The notes under the pieces were generated by a model. The model made no database searches. It was not told the origin of the DNA and worked only from the letters and a program-made list of their open reading frames with translations. A stretch of DNA of 64,000 bases from Paragonimus westermani (taxonomy: Eukaryota > Platyhelminthes > Trematoda > Plagiorchiida > Troglotrematidae), in the NCBI GenBank assembly GCA_008508345.1, contig QNGE01000300.1:62001-126000 (forward strand), read 5' to 3'. Of this stretch, positions 1 to 13,200 are shown piece after piece (within the stretch, counting starts at the first letter, position 1; each line of letters opens with the position of its first letter). The position numbers were made by a program, and so were the translations under genes.

Positions 1-3000
1 GCCAATCTTTCTATGTTGCCCTTGTTTTGTTCTGCTCGTTTTAGCTTATAAACATCAGGCCCTACTTATGCAGCGTCTGAGAGCGTATGGAAACTGGAGC
101 AAATCGGACGTGGATTGCATGCTGCCAGATTTGCCAGAGGAAATACACGCAAACACGGTCAGCTTTTCCATCAAGAACGGGGTTGGTTGGGGCCACCACG
201 AAGAATGAATAGAGAAAAGCTGTTTTTCCTTTTCATACTCTATTCCCTCGAATGTGCCGGTTTTCGTCGAGTTATTTGGCTTTATTGTACAGGAACCTAC
301 CTGGGATGGCCAATTCTGTGTTCAGGCGTCGTTTTTATTAACCCGAAGAATCATTCATCACTGAAAGCCCAAACAACTGTTTTCTCCTGAGTTCAAAGTG
401 AAAGTCGTCATTAAGACTTAGATTACATAACTTTGAATACACTCTCATTACAAACATTTGTGGCAACTGTTTAGAAACTTTCTAGGTTTCTAATACTTCT
501 AATGTCTATAAGAGCAATTCTCTCGTCAACCGACACAAACAACTTTTGCTTTTATTGACTTGTCTGATGTGGTGGGATCCGAAAACTGTTTAATTCTGCC
601 TCTAACGTAGATCAATTAGTAAACGGTCAAAGTTTAAGCGACCAGTACAGTTAAAGGTAGTCCATAAGTGATGTTTTTGTTTGTTCGTGGTGATGCTTTA
701 GTTTGGATTAAAACAACATCCTATTCAGATGATAATAGATTTTGACTGTCCGTGTGTACCTGCTGTGTACTGACAAGTTCGACAATCGCATGAAAAGTAT
801 GCGCTTCATAATTCCCGTAAGTTTGTTGAAACTGATGCATTCAGTTTAGTTAAAACAAGCTTGAGCCCTTTGTGCTTTCGGTTGCTACACTCCCACAATT
901 AATCAGCCAAACATTCGCCGGCCTTGACGACTGAGCTGTTTTGGAAGCAAGTGTTGTCAAGGCCTAACGTGTCATTGAGAAAGCATTAATTTTTATACTC
1001 AAACTCTCTACTAACTTATCAACCGAAATTTACGGAACATTTCTCACTTTTCGGCCCTAAGCACGGAATTCGATGGAACAAAGCTCAGGACAGAGTCTTC
1101 CCTGCACTCATAGTTCTGCATTGTTCAAATGTTGCCATATGTCGCTACTACTCGTGGGTTTGTCGAAATAGTGGTTTGCAGAAAATGTCCGGAAAATTTT
1201 ACATTTCATTTTTGTTACATCACACATACCTCACTCAATCTTATGGGGGGAAAACACCAGCTTTATGGCTGCATGCATATTTCACTTCAGAAACACTACT
1301 CGCCAGTAATACTTCCCGACCGTTTGACCAAACATTACTTACATTTCCTGGATACATAACAAATTCGTCCCAAGAAAATGTTAAATCTCCTTCTAACCTC
1401 ATCAGCTGTATATTTTGAGGTTTATAAGTCCATACTGACAAATTTTATGAGTCTAAATTTCCTGTACCTTCTGACCTTATCAAGCATACATTTACCTCAC
1501 CCATTAAGGTCATTTATAGATCATCTCATGCACGTGATAATAGTTCTTCTATTATCCTTCACATGTTTGTACAAGAAGTGATGGTGGAATCAAACAACTT
1601 CGTTTTTTCGCCAAATCCACGGATTCACGATTGTTAAATATTCGCCGGTGGGTAAACCACTTCAAGACATGAGTCGCACTGAATTTCTTTAGACAATGTT
1701 GAAGAAACGCGAGTTAAAGAATGGATTACTGTAGCCAAAAAGACAAACATGATTGATACCATTGAAAAGCGTTGGCTATCGAACTGGAGGGCACTAAAAT
1801 AAAATCTTCTTCATTAGACCAACTGAGACACGCGAACTGTAAGCATGACTACGATTTCGATCCGGCACAAGAACGTTCCATGACCACTGTGCACGCCTCT
1901 CAGAGGTTGTGTAACAAGTCAAATGATTTTGTTTGTTAATAGGCCAAAAACGATGTATATAAGATCGGTTGGAGAATGGATATGAACAATGAATATGAAC
2001 ACGGAAGTAATCGTTTAGAGTTTCAATCCGACATCTACTTCGTCTGGTGTATTGCAGGCAAGAATGAAACCATCTGCAGGGCGTTGGGGGTATGAGATAC
2101 AAAGGAGAGCGTAAGCCTAAAAGATTTGTTAATGCTCCGGTTTTTCGGAATGTTTTGAGTCGAAAACTTTTATGACAGGTTCTGCAGCAATTACTACTAT
2201 ACAGATAAATGCCTAAAGTTTTTAAAACCAAAATCCGCACTAAAACCGTACTTTCCCCACATACGAATCCAGGTATGGTATGTCTGGCACTTGTAGTAAA
2301 AACCCATTTTGACCAATGGAGTTTTATCTTGCTGGAAGGTTTCGCATAGTCCGACCAGCCAAAATGACACCCAGTGATACCTAATGCAAGTAGGTAAATG
2401 CCTTCCTTCAAAATCAGAATGTGTTATTCTTTTTGGTTGTTTGTACTCCTAGTACATAAACATCCTAGAAATAAGGATCCCATAAACTACAGTAACATGA
2501 ATGTTTCTCCTCCGCAACGGAATCACACCTCCGAAAATCCAGTTGGCGCTATACTGCTGGTAACTTCTTCAGTAGTATGGTGTATACGGTGAATTTGACA
2601 GCTTGTCCTCCCATCAAACTGACTAACGTAGAGGGAACACGAAGTTTGCGAGATAAATTCATTTCGTACACTCTTTTCATTAACAAACATGTAACACTTA
2701 GGGGTGACATCAACGAGCGGTTAAATGAATGCAAAGGAATAATTACCCCAGGGCTTTCTACAGTTACCTCGACCAAGGTTTGGAAAACCAAAGAAGGTAG
2801 GTGTAATTGTAGTCTTTTGAGGCATACAACTGAGATTTCTAGCCAGTGATTAATGAGACCTCAACAACCGTGAAGAGTCTCAACCGGTTACATTGTGTAG
2901 TTGTGTGGAGCGATGAACCTATTTCAGCTATGTATCTGGTCTAAGCCAAATGCCTGGTGACCGATGAGGTACAGCTTCGGAGAGTTGGATCACAGCTATT

Positions 3001-6000
3001 GTCTGGCTAACCCGTTGAATGGTGCAACCAGTTTGACAGATCCTCCTTGGCCGGGTTCCCCAGCTATCTGTCTGTTTTCCTAATTTATGCACAGCTTCAG
3101 ACGCGGGTGAACAAATAACCACAATGACTGGTCGAAATAGTAGAATCGGGTCTCTTGATTAGCAACAAAGTCAAGATTCCTGTGCGTGCAATTCGACTCA
3201 GCTGAGCTGCGTTACAGGTCGGACATACATCAAACTGAAGTTCTCTCTGCAACCTCATTGTCAGCTTTTATCCTTATTATGGTAACCCAATAAACATTGT
3301 CTTCTGCGCTAGAATTTGGGCCTCCACAAACGCGCAAGCAGCTGTGATTCTCGGCGAACGCTTTGGGATAGTTCATCGGACGTAACATGTCCTTCAGTAA
3401 TTGTAATACTACCTCCGTTCCTTGGATCGTACAGTTTCTACCACAGCCCTGTAGAACACTGTTTTGACTAGAGAAAGTTTATGCTGCATCAGTGAGAAAC
3501 TGAGAAAGTTAAGATACTGTTTGGACAAAGTGGACTTCCAGTATACCTTACGCTTCATTGTCCCCTCAAATTTTTGATAATTAACATGTCGGAAAAGACC
3601 ATGAAGTGATTGTGCTCATACTCAGACCCCCAAAGTAAGTTGTTATGGGGTGAGTAACATTTAGTGAGGGCATTTTCAAACTGATCCTGTTCTTTCGCGA
3701 TTATCAATATAAAATTCACCTATTTCTTGTAAATAACAACCTAACTGATAATGCTTAGCGATTCTTGTCCCAGTTTTGCCGATGAATTATCAGCAAGCAA
3801 TGAACCCAACTTGCTTTCGACTACTACTCTGCCAGCTTGTTTGAAGCCAGCATCACTGAAATAAAACTTGCTATTCCCTGTGCATAAAAGTTTCAGATAT
3901 TTCAGAGTCTGGTTTGGTATATATGCTAAACACAGCTGAAATATAGCCACATCAAAAACCCACCATTTCAATCAAGTGTAGACTAGTGAACAGAGAATGA
4001 ACATCAGAAAAGCACGGTTTCTGTTGGATATATTGTCTGCCTCAGGAACTCGTAAGTGTTCCTCAGGCTGTGTTCTAACAGCTCACTTCTTGTAGGTTTA
4101 AAAATGTCTACTAACCACTGAAAAGCTGATAACATTGAGAGTTATTTATAGTAGGAATAGGTCAAATAAACACCGTAATTTCATAAGGTTTGGAAGGTCA
4201 TAGATCTGGGGGGTCTTTTTGTCAATTGGTTTAAGATTATGGCGTTATGCCGGTCAAATACTCTCATGTGTTAATAATGTTTGTTCGACCAATAGCCAGT
4301 CAATTTTGGAGTCGACTCTAAATTCCATAGTGTCTGAAATCACTGTGTTTATTTCGTTTGGTTAGTCAGTCCTGTTGGAAGAGTCCGCTTCAGATCCATT
4401 GTCAAGTTTCACAGTGACATTGTTTTGATTGCATTTCAATTGCTTGAGACCATTTGGATTATGTTTTGCGAGACCATATCCTTACTGGACGGGTGAAACA
4501 CAACCAACCAACCAACTCACATGGATAGTGTGAGAACGATAAACTTGTCGGACAAGTTTTCGAACTGAGCTTCATTGTACGCTCTCTCCGAATTTCGAGG
4601 CTTCGTTGTGAGATTTGCAGCAACTGAAGTGACTTCCATTTCTGTGAGCGTTAAGGTTACCGTTTGTAATTTTTTCTGATGAACACTCGAACAGGACATC
4701 ATTATCTCCGACAAATCTTGATAGTTTTTCATAATACGCTCTGTTTGTACACTGAGTAGCATCATGCAAATGGTTGACAAACTTAATCCTACGCGCATGC
4801 CCATATAAATCCAATGTTGATGACAGTTGAAGTTGTGTGTTTAGAGGCTGTGCGAGTTTGGATTTGCAAGCGTCAGTGTGTGATACACAAAGCAGCCAGA
4901 GCATTTTGGTGGGGCTTCTCAAATTGCTTATGTCGATAAGCTTAAAATAATTATTTGAGTAGTGCTAAATGAGTCAGCACTTTTCCAAAAACCCCAAACG
5001 CATTCGTTCAGTTGCAACTGTACCAGGTACTCAGACCACTTGGTTTAAGGAGCACATCGTATTGTCGGGAAGTTTTCACGTTAAGAACTTAAAACAATTT
5101 ATTTTTTTAACAACTCGAATAACACAGAAAGAACAGGGAATTGGCGAGGCGGATTTATTTCGTGCACACTTTTCACTCAATGATTTAAACAGTCAAAGTA
5201 AATTTCGGATAATCAGAAAAATAATTCATTCCTTTTGCCATTTATAATGCGGCTTTTGCAAAAACTTTGAAAAGCTTCCGTTCTCCGACTGAAGAGTGAT
5301 GTACACCTCTATTTTCGCAGACGGTTTTGCTGAAACTGCTAATGAAGAAGTTCGGCTTTTTTACATGGCCTAAATTGAAGTACGTATACGATCCACGAAA
5401 CCCACATCATTGCAGTTTTCTCACCCGTGAGGATCACGCTCCTACATTGAAGCTTTCGTAGAAATGATGAAAATTCTAAAGGAGTCTTGCCTTTTTAAAG
5501 GGTCGATACCCTACCCCTTTTAGCCACAATTTTCGAAGCTCTAGTCCCTCCTCTGATGACCAGTCTTCTATAATTTTCCCTCACTTGTGCTATAACGTCG
5601 TAAGTTTGACCACATCGTCATCAATTACATGAAAGTTGTACTTCACTGACACAATCTCAACCACTGGAGATTAGGTGAGAAGACGGTAAATGGTCACCTC
5701 TAAACGAACCACATAAGCCATACACTCTACTGGGTTTCGGAAATGCCTCGAAGTATGTCTCGGCGCTGTGATCATTCCACTCTAGTTGCTGTGTGCGAAA
5801 GGATCTATAGAACTGCATGTACCGTTCGGTTGTTGACTTCTTCTCCGAGTTGTAATCGTATTACCACATTCAACAACTAATTAAGACGCAATGTTCGAAG
5901 TGACCACAGCTATACAACATCGTTTGCGATCAAGTCATCTTGGTCCGAAATAGAATGGTGTAAATAACGCGGTTTGAAACGAAAAGTCACTAGAGTATAT

Positions 6001-9000
6001 GTGATAGTATGTATACCAGTTAAACACATGTTCGGAGTGCGAAAAGAAGAGGCGGTATATCGGTCGAGGATTCGAAACGAAAGTACAGTTATGTGTTCAC
6101 GCCAATGTGTTTTCAGTGTCTACAACAATCATGTATATATTTGGTTGGATAGGTAGGCCCAGGTATCCGCTTCTATTTATCTGAATGTTTATATTGGTGT
6201 CCTTGAATATGGCAAATTATACCAAGAAAACGAAATCGAACGTTAATTTAGAATCCTCGGAATTTGCTGACATCTCTTTAGAAGAGGTATCACCTTTAAC
6301 ATCCAAACTGAGATAATTTGCACCGAAAATTAATCTCAGACCGCTACCAAAGTTTATCGATCACCAGTACGGCTTGATCGGGTACTCGAGGGGAACGACT
6401 GTTCAGTAATTAACAATTGACCGATAAGTAATAAGAAAAAAGGGGAAATGCAACGGAATAATTTACAAGAAACAGTTTGTTATTTTGTTACTCAACACCG
6501 TGAATAATGACACAGAATTCGTGTAGGCAAAAGTAGTGAACCTTCACACCGTACATCCCCGTGGAGCAACCGGTTCTCGTGTACCACAGGGTTCCTGTCT
6601 GTAGCACAGTACACTGTACTTTCATTGTAAAGAAAAACAGAAACTTACAACTTGTTTTAAATTGCCACAGTTTGTAAGCAAACTACAGCCTGATAGCTTT
6701 CTATCAGATATCGTTTTCTTTAAGTTTGTGTCTCATTGCCAGTGCTCCGTGAAATCCAAAATAAAATTTTGGTCCTTTTGCCTTTCATTACTGACACAGT
6801 AATACAACAAAAACTTTAGAATGTTAGGTTTTAAAGACGGTGCACTCATCTGCATCTTCGACCAGATTTATCGATCAGTATGGAATGCAAGAAGTATTGT
6901 CTGTCAACGCTATCTTCCACTGGCCAAACTTATTCAAGTTAGGTGTGATAGGCCGAGGCTCACTGAGTGTAGTAAAACCTTTCGTGACGGTCTTTTTACA
7001 AGAAAACTGACATCTTATAGGAAAACTAATTGACTTTTGATATCAAAGGCAAACGTATAGATCAGAATGACCCCAATATATATTGGTAGGTGTAAAGACG
7101 ACACGGTGATCGATCTCGTTCAGAGGTTCACAGAACGGTTACTTCAGGAACACGTGATGTCTATTCTTTTATAATTATTTGAATGTCATCTGAAAACTCA
7201 CATTAGACTGAGGTTATTGACACTGTGACAGACTGGTCGGTTGACCGACACGGTAATCAGCTAAGTTCGACTACGGGCACTTCAGTATTACTCAGTACAT
7301 TTGTTCTAGGTGCCCTAACTGACATTGTTCCTTGTGTCCTGTCATCTTTATTGTAATTGCCCATTGACGTGCAATATGTTCGTTGAGTCCTAATGGACAA
7401 CACATTTAGGCAACACTAAATTCGGTAGGCGATCGTCTACATGTATACACAACTGAATGCATTTAAGTGGCTTACCTCCGATTCTTCTTTAATTATATTT
7501 CTAACAAGTGGTTGTACTGCGTTTGGTTTGTGCCTACCAGATAAATTTGTTTCCCTTTGCAAATGTTGATCGAACTTGGATTAACCTGCTTCGTTCACCG
7601 GGAATCGCTGTGCGAATAGCTGTTAGCAGTCAACGGTACTGAGTGATTGTGTTGGTTCGGGGCACGCAGTTCGCGCATTCCACTAAGTTGGTGGGTCTAT
7701 ATGCATCACGATGAGATATTTTGTGTAATGAAACGCTTTTATGGTACCTACTGACGTGATTGGAACAAACATCCCTACGTTATTTCATTCGGCTGCGCGT
7801 TTGTGTTGTTCGTGAAATTATGTCCCAAACTTAAGTTGAAAGCAACTTTTATCAGCAAATTTAGGAGTCGTTGTACGGTAATTGTGTTCAGGAAGTGGAT
7901 TGTCTGATAAAACCTATCGGTTTGATATGATGAAAAAAGCAGTCGCTTCCAGATCGATTATGGGTTTGGTAGTATAAAAACTTGCTGAGAAAAAATGCTG
8001 ATTCATTTTATCAAGCCAGCACTCAAATACAGATCTTTTCGATCATAGTTTAAATTTGGCCGGCAGTAAAATCATGGTACAAGTGACGATTAATCGGTTC
8101 AGCTTTGGGAAATAAGCAGGTGTTCAAGAATGTGCTCTTTGAACTGCTAACACCTCAATCCTTCGTCTGTTATCAACTCTATCATCACGTAATTCAATGT
8201 ATTTGTTCAAGCTTAAGGAACTAGTCGTATAATGGTTTACAGAATGACTCAGCCCTATCAACGTAAGCTTCCTGTTGAAGAGAAAATAAGATCGATTTTA
8301 AGAGTGGAAATATTTTTAAAACCCCAGGAAACCTTAATGGTTTTCCCTGCGACTTGTTGTCTCATCTGAGACACCGAACTGTCAGTGGCTGCACGGAATG
8401 CGTTCCACATCGTCAACTGAGTTGTACTAATCTCAATGAGTAGAGTGCAACAAAGTGTGCAAGCTGTACAGAGAATATTGTACTATCGTTGATGCAATTC
8501 TGATTAATATGACGCATGTACTAACACACTGGAACGCCTGAAACCTTGGACCAATTCGTTGAGGTACCATTCTCTGGTAAGGTGTTTCACGAAGCGAGTC
8601 ACTACAACTAAATGCTTTCGATAAAAGTTCATCTTATTTAAAGAATTTCAGTATGTGTAAGGCTTGATTTAACAAACAGCAATATAGCATAATCAACCCA
8701 GAGATCTCCTGTGTTGAATTTAGCTTCCAGATGGTATACCCAAATCTGTTCGTTACGGTGTGGTATTTTGACTCAAGTGTGAACTAACTGACATCCGGTT
8801 GCACTGATGAGTACGGCTGAATAACACGTTAAGCAGTAAAATTCAATTAAATCATCCTGTTCCTATAGTTCGTAGAGTGAACAAAAAGGCTACCGATCTC
8901 TCATCGGTGTATACTGCGAACAAAGTGGATGGCAAAGTTTGAACGGAGTTTCTAGTAAAGTGGTGTGGAATTATCACCACGAATGTGCCGTGGTACACAG

Positions 9001-9402
9001 TATGTTTGTTCCGTCAATCGGCTTATCAGTGCTGAGAATCGCCATGTTACTGCAGATTGTACTAATCCTTCAAGTCTGACGAAATAAGTCTTTCAGCTAG
9101 ACTGCTAGTTTTGTCAGATGATAATTCAGGTGTACACCCCGTAGGGATTTTGAAATGTCGTTTTGTCGACGGGATATTGAGAATGGTTAGGCGTTTTGTG
9201 TTCAACTCATTTCATGCATGTAACACCAACTGCACACTTGGGTACAATGTGCATGTGAAAAGTATTGAAGCGAATCAATAGCTTACAACTTTTTTCAGCA
9301 CAGTTGGAGAGTAGACAACACACTACAATCGAGGGTCACTAATTCACTCACCACTTGAAAACGTATAAATCGGATTGATGTAGTAATCTATTCTCATGTG
9401 AG
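1..9402. other. Intergenic DNA, no supported gene
   Basis: I read this stretch on both strands and found no protein family, RNA gene or well-formed repeat. Open frames are short and overlap each other on opposite strands, as expected by chance. The longest is 205 codons on the minus strand (1794-2411); its product is rich in Arg, Ser and Cys, has no recognisable domain, and I do not call it a gene. A minus-strand frame of 116 codons at 4572-4922 overlaps another frame and is equally unsupported. A tiny CAAC tandem run sits at 4501-4516. Confidence 0.6.
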
Positions 9403-10263
9403 TCACTGAAATGGTACAAGTCCTGCAGGTCCCCTCATCATTATTGCCATCGGAAAGGGTGGCATATTTTGAGCTGGCATACCAGGAAACTGACCTACCA
9501 AGACTGGCCCCATTGGATTGTTTTCTGTTTTCATGTCTTCTTTCCGCTCGATCGGATTCATCAACAACATGGGCCTCATTGCATTTACGTTATGTTCCTC
9601 ATAACCAGACAGACGGCCATACGGAACTGTTCCCATTCTAGCCGGCTCCATCACTGACATCTGTTGCGGATGTCTGCTCGGTCCGAAATAGGGTTGTTGG
9701 CCCAAGAAAAATGCTCCATCCTGGGGTTGCATCGGTGGTCTCCACGGCATGTTCTGTCTCATGAATGGCCCGGTAAACATAGGATCATGATTCGTCGCAC
9801 CGGACATAGGCTGCCAAGAAGGATAAAGTGGTTTTGGTCTTGTAACCATCCCCACGGAGTTATCTTCTTGTTTAGACGGTACCAGCTGAGGCTTCGTTTG
9901 ATCTAAGTTTATCGCGTTTGCTAGTTTCTGCTCACAACCAACACGTTTACCATAAGCGCACATTAGGTATTCACCCAGCTGTTGGTACAGCCATTCAAAT
10001 GGACGAAGGTTTCGTTCGAATGACTTCTCACCATCGGGTTTTGTTACCATTGAATCGCCATCGGTCTTAAATATGTTTGCTGGACGGATCACAGTAGATG
10101 CACCTTCTAGCTGCTGCTTGACTTCCTCTTTTGCGTCAACGTCTTGCTTGTTCTTAATTATAACGGTTTCTCCTTTCACAGGCGAACAACTTGTAGTTTG
10201 GATCAGAAAACATAGGAGCAGTAAGAGAATGGACAACTTGCAAAATGATCTTGAACAGCCCAT
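9403..10263 (-). CDS. Secreted Met/Pro/Gln-rich protein, unknown family
   Basis: This is an intronless frame of 286 residues that I do not recognise. I start it at the ATG at 10263-10261; the frame is open six codons further upstream, but only to a TTG. The N-terminus is a clear signal peptide: a short basic start, a run of Leu/Ile at about residues 10-21, then small and polar residues with likely cleavage near residues 25-27. The mature protein has a Lys/Glu/Asp-rich stretch (about 29-85), then an amphipathic-looking segment with the only two mature cysteines, C102 and C110, which bracket a GKR site (105-107). From about residue 135 to the end it is low-complexity and rich in Met, Pro, Gln and Gly. 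The stop is TGA at 9403-9405. A pyrimidine-rich CAG four bases before the ATG (minus strand, 10270-10268) could be a splice or trans-splice acceptor. The length and biased composition argue for a real gene; the role is unknown. A peptide precursor or a structural secreted protein are both possible. Confidence 0.75.
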   Translation of the reverse strand: MGCSRSFCKLSILLLLLCFLIQTTSCSPVKGETVIIKNKQDVDAKEEVKQQLEGASTVIRPANIFKTDGDSMVTKPDGEKSFERNLRPFEWLYQQLGEYLMCAYGKRVGCEQKLANAINLDQTKPQLVPSKQEDNSVGMVTRPKPLYPSWQPMSGATNHDPMFTGPFMRQNMPWRPPMQPQDGAFFLGQQPYFGPSRHPQQMSVMEPARMGTVPYGRLSGYEEHNVNAMRPMLLMNPIERKEDMKTENNPMGPVLVGQFPGMPAQNMPPFPMAIMMRGPAGLVPFQ

Positions 10264-13200
10264 GCTACTGAATGTGAACAACCGTAGGTAACCTCTTCGT
10301 AATGCAGAATGAATGAAACGAACTTAGCGGTAGACAGTTTCATGCGTCATTTATCGATTCCGAAGTGTGCACTCATACTAGTGCACTTAACATGAATGAA
10401 ATTAGGCGTGGGATCGATCACTGTACTCAGAGTTTGGATATAGATGATGTTATTTCATGCATACTGAATCGTTGCTGTTCCGATTGATCAGCTTGCATTT
10501 GAGATAGATAATATGGAATCGCACTCCACTATAATGACGATGTCCTGGGAATCTAATGGACTTCTATGAAACCATGCTCATATGATCTTTGCCGGTTAAC
10601 GAACCATCAAGACCCTATGACAGACACAGCAAGTCAAAAGTAAATTAATACAACCGAGCAAGGAGTGTACGAAAAGATGAAAGGATTCGTTTGCTAATTT
10701 TCCTTTATTCCAATACTGTATAGTTGCGCAACCCACCCTACAAGCTTAGCAATAACCACAGAACGTGAAGCTTCGCATGCACCCGGATTTACTGCAGGAT
10801 TTATTGATCATTTAGATCATAACACCAATAAAACAATAGAGGTGGTAAAACTTCTTACTCTGTGACTTCACGAAAGTGAGTACTTGTACCGATTATATGA
10901 CGCCTGTCAGAAACCAGCAAGCTGGTAAAATTTTGCGGCTTACGATATTACGAACACTTCATTGCTTACATGTAGCCAGACTCAACATAGCCTCTTGTTT
11001 ACGATACTGTGTATCGCCAACTGTTGGATAAAACCCGTTGAATGTGATCCATCACCTGAGACCTCCTATACCTCAGGTTAGTGTGATTGTAGTCAAGGTC
11101 ATCTTGACTGGAATAATTAATTGGTTTGAAGGCAGCTGCTTAAACAGCCCATGTTGCTATGAAAACCGGAGTGGAAAACAGCCGTTGTTTTTCCAAGAAG
11201 ACACTGAATCTCTGAAGCATGGGAGCATCAACGATACAGGTAACATGCGTTCGATTGAATGTGGTAGTCTCCGAACGAGTTTACATCTCCGTTGAATGCT
11301 TAAAGTGACGTTAACTGCATTATTGGCATGTCGTTTTCCATTCACTCCTGTATAGTTTCTGTTTTACGTCCCACATGGTAGGCGTCCAGATATTCCTACG
11401 AAAGTCGTACTACTTCCGTAATACATCCTCTTGATTTGCGCTCTCGAACCATACCGAAGTCCTACTACTTCAGCTTCACTTCGACGTAGTGTGCACCAGT
11501 AGCCAATGTACGAAACAGCTGCTCATTCGACCTATTCTGTTATAGGGTGCCTCATTTCCTCAGTAACTGAACGTTTTTCAACCCACGCGCAACTATCACG
11601 CTGAGATTTGAACTGGTTTGCTCAACTAATTCCGAAAAGTACACTTTGCAAATAAACCGTGGCACAACTGGTAGCTTTCATAGGAAGAAGTAAACAATAA
11701 GAAGAGTGATTGCGTACAACGTTCTAACAGTTCAAACAGTAACTGGTCTCTGACAACGATTGTGGTTACGTACCGCCAGAGACAAGGTATAAGGGCAAAA
11801 GTTTATGCAGGAGTGCACATTATAACCGAACAAATTGGAGTGGTGCAGTACTGTCTCAGTTAATGGTATATGTCTGTCACCTCATCAGTCGTCAAATTGT
11901 ACTTCCCACTATCAAGATCGATGTCAGTCCAAAACCCAGGGATTACGATCATGACTCAAAACTAATCATGCTTGTGTGTATGCTTTAAAACTTATTCACT
12001 CCAATTGTAATTACTACCCCACACGGACGGAAAATGCTTCCGAAGCCCTCTCTCTTAGGAAACTATCGGTCTGACTTTAACTTAGAACCACTTGTAGTGG
12101 TTGGAGTTAGTTTTGTAGGTGTTTCGGTGACCGAACATGTCCTCTCTCAGGATTCATATGACCTGTTCAGATAACAGGTCTACTGCATGCCGTGTTTAGT
12201 AGATCTACGACGGCCAGAGGACTCCGCGTGTCATTTAACCCGATGAGTTGGCTTTCCTGTCTGCTACATTTCGTTTTCTCACAGGCAGCAATCCGTAGCT
12301 GAACTGCGAATTACAGCACATCTTGTACTGTCTCATAATCGGTTAACAGGAGGTCTTGAAAGCAATCCCAGTGCTAGCCAACGACACAGTAGACAGCTGC
12401 TTTGGTCTAGTTAGTTTTCATCAGCACGACGCGTGCGGGACTCCTGCCTGAGCCTAACCATGATACCTCAGATACCAGACCGTGGGATCGCTGTCAATGA
12501 GGTTTCAGGGCGGTGCGCAGTTAACCTTTTTGTCTGTTACTAGACCGGTGTTAATGACTGGTCAGATATTGAACCTCGTGCGTGCGGGCGAGCTCACTGA
12601 GGCAGCGTTTTGTTTGCACGGACACACACACGGGTAAAATGAGTCGGCAAGTCCATATCGCTGTTTGTGTCTAATTTCTTACAGATTTCCGTGTTTGAGA
12701 TGTGAATTGGACTGGATCGGACTGACTCACAAAAATACTAGTACAAAATCTGATCCCTTCTGAAGTAGATGTCAATCGTAAACTGGCTTTCCAGCTGTAT
12801 TAACTTCTGAACTTTGGTTTAGTTTCTTGGCCAAAGTTCTAATTCCGTCTTCAATCTTTATCCCACAAAAAATGCATCCAATTTCACTTGCATAGCTGAA
12901 CTCATCCTGTGACAAAAGTCTTTTAGTGTCTTCTTCAGCAGCATCTCCTCGACATTCGTATGTCTTCCTAGCTTGAAATGTTTCATTGAAGGAACCTAGG
13001 TGTGTCCAGGAGGCCTACAATCTGGCTACTTAGAATTACTGCAAGTAATGCTTCTGGGGTTTGATTAGGACGTGTCTCCGATTGTCACGAATGGCTGAAA
13101 ATTCAAATTGGCGATGCGCAAAAGTACTAACGGGGCAACTGACTGTGGACTAAACGTATCACAGGTCTCAAAAAGTTTTCATTCGCATGTCTACAGCCAG

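Noticed and set aside
8801..8830. CTGATGAG word suggesting a hammerhead
   Set aside because: No GAAA after a stem II and no cleavage triplet at the right distance.
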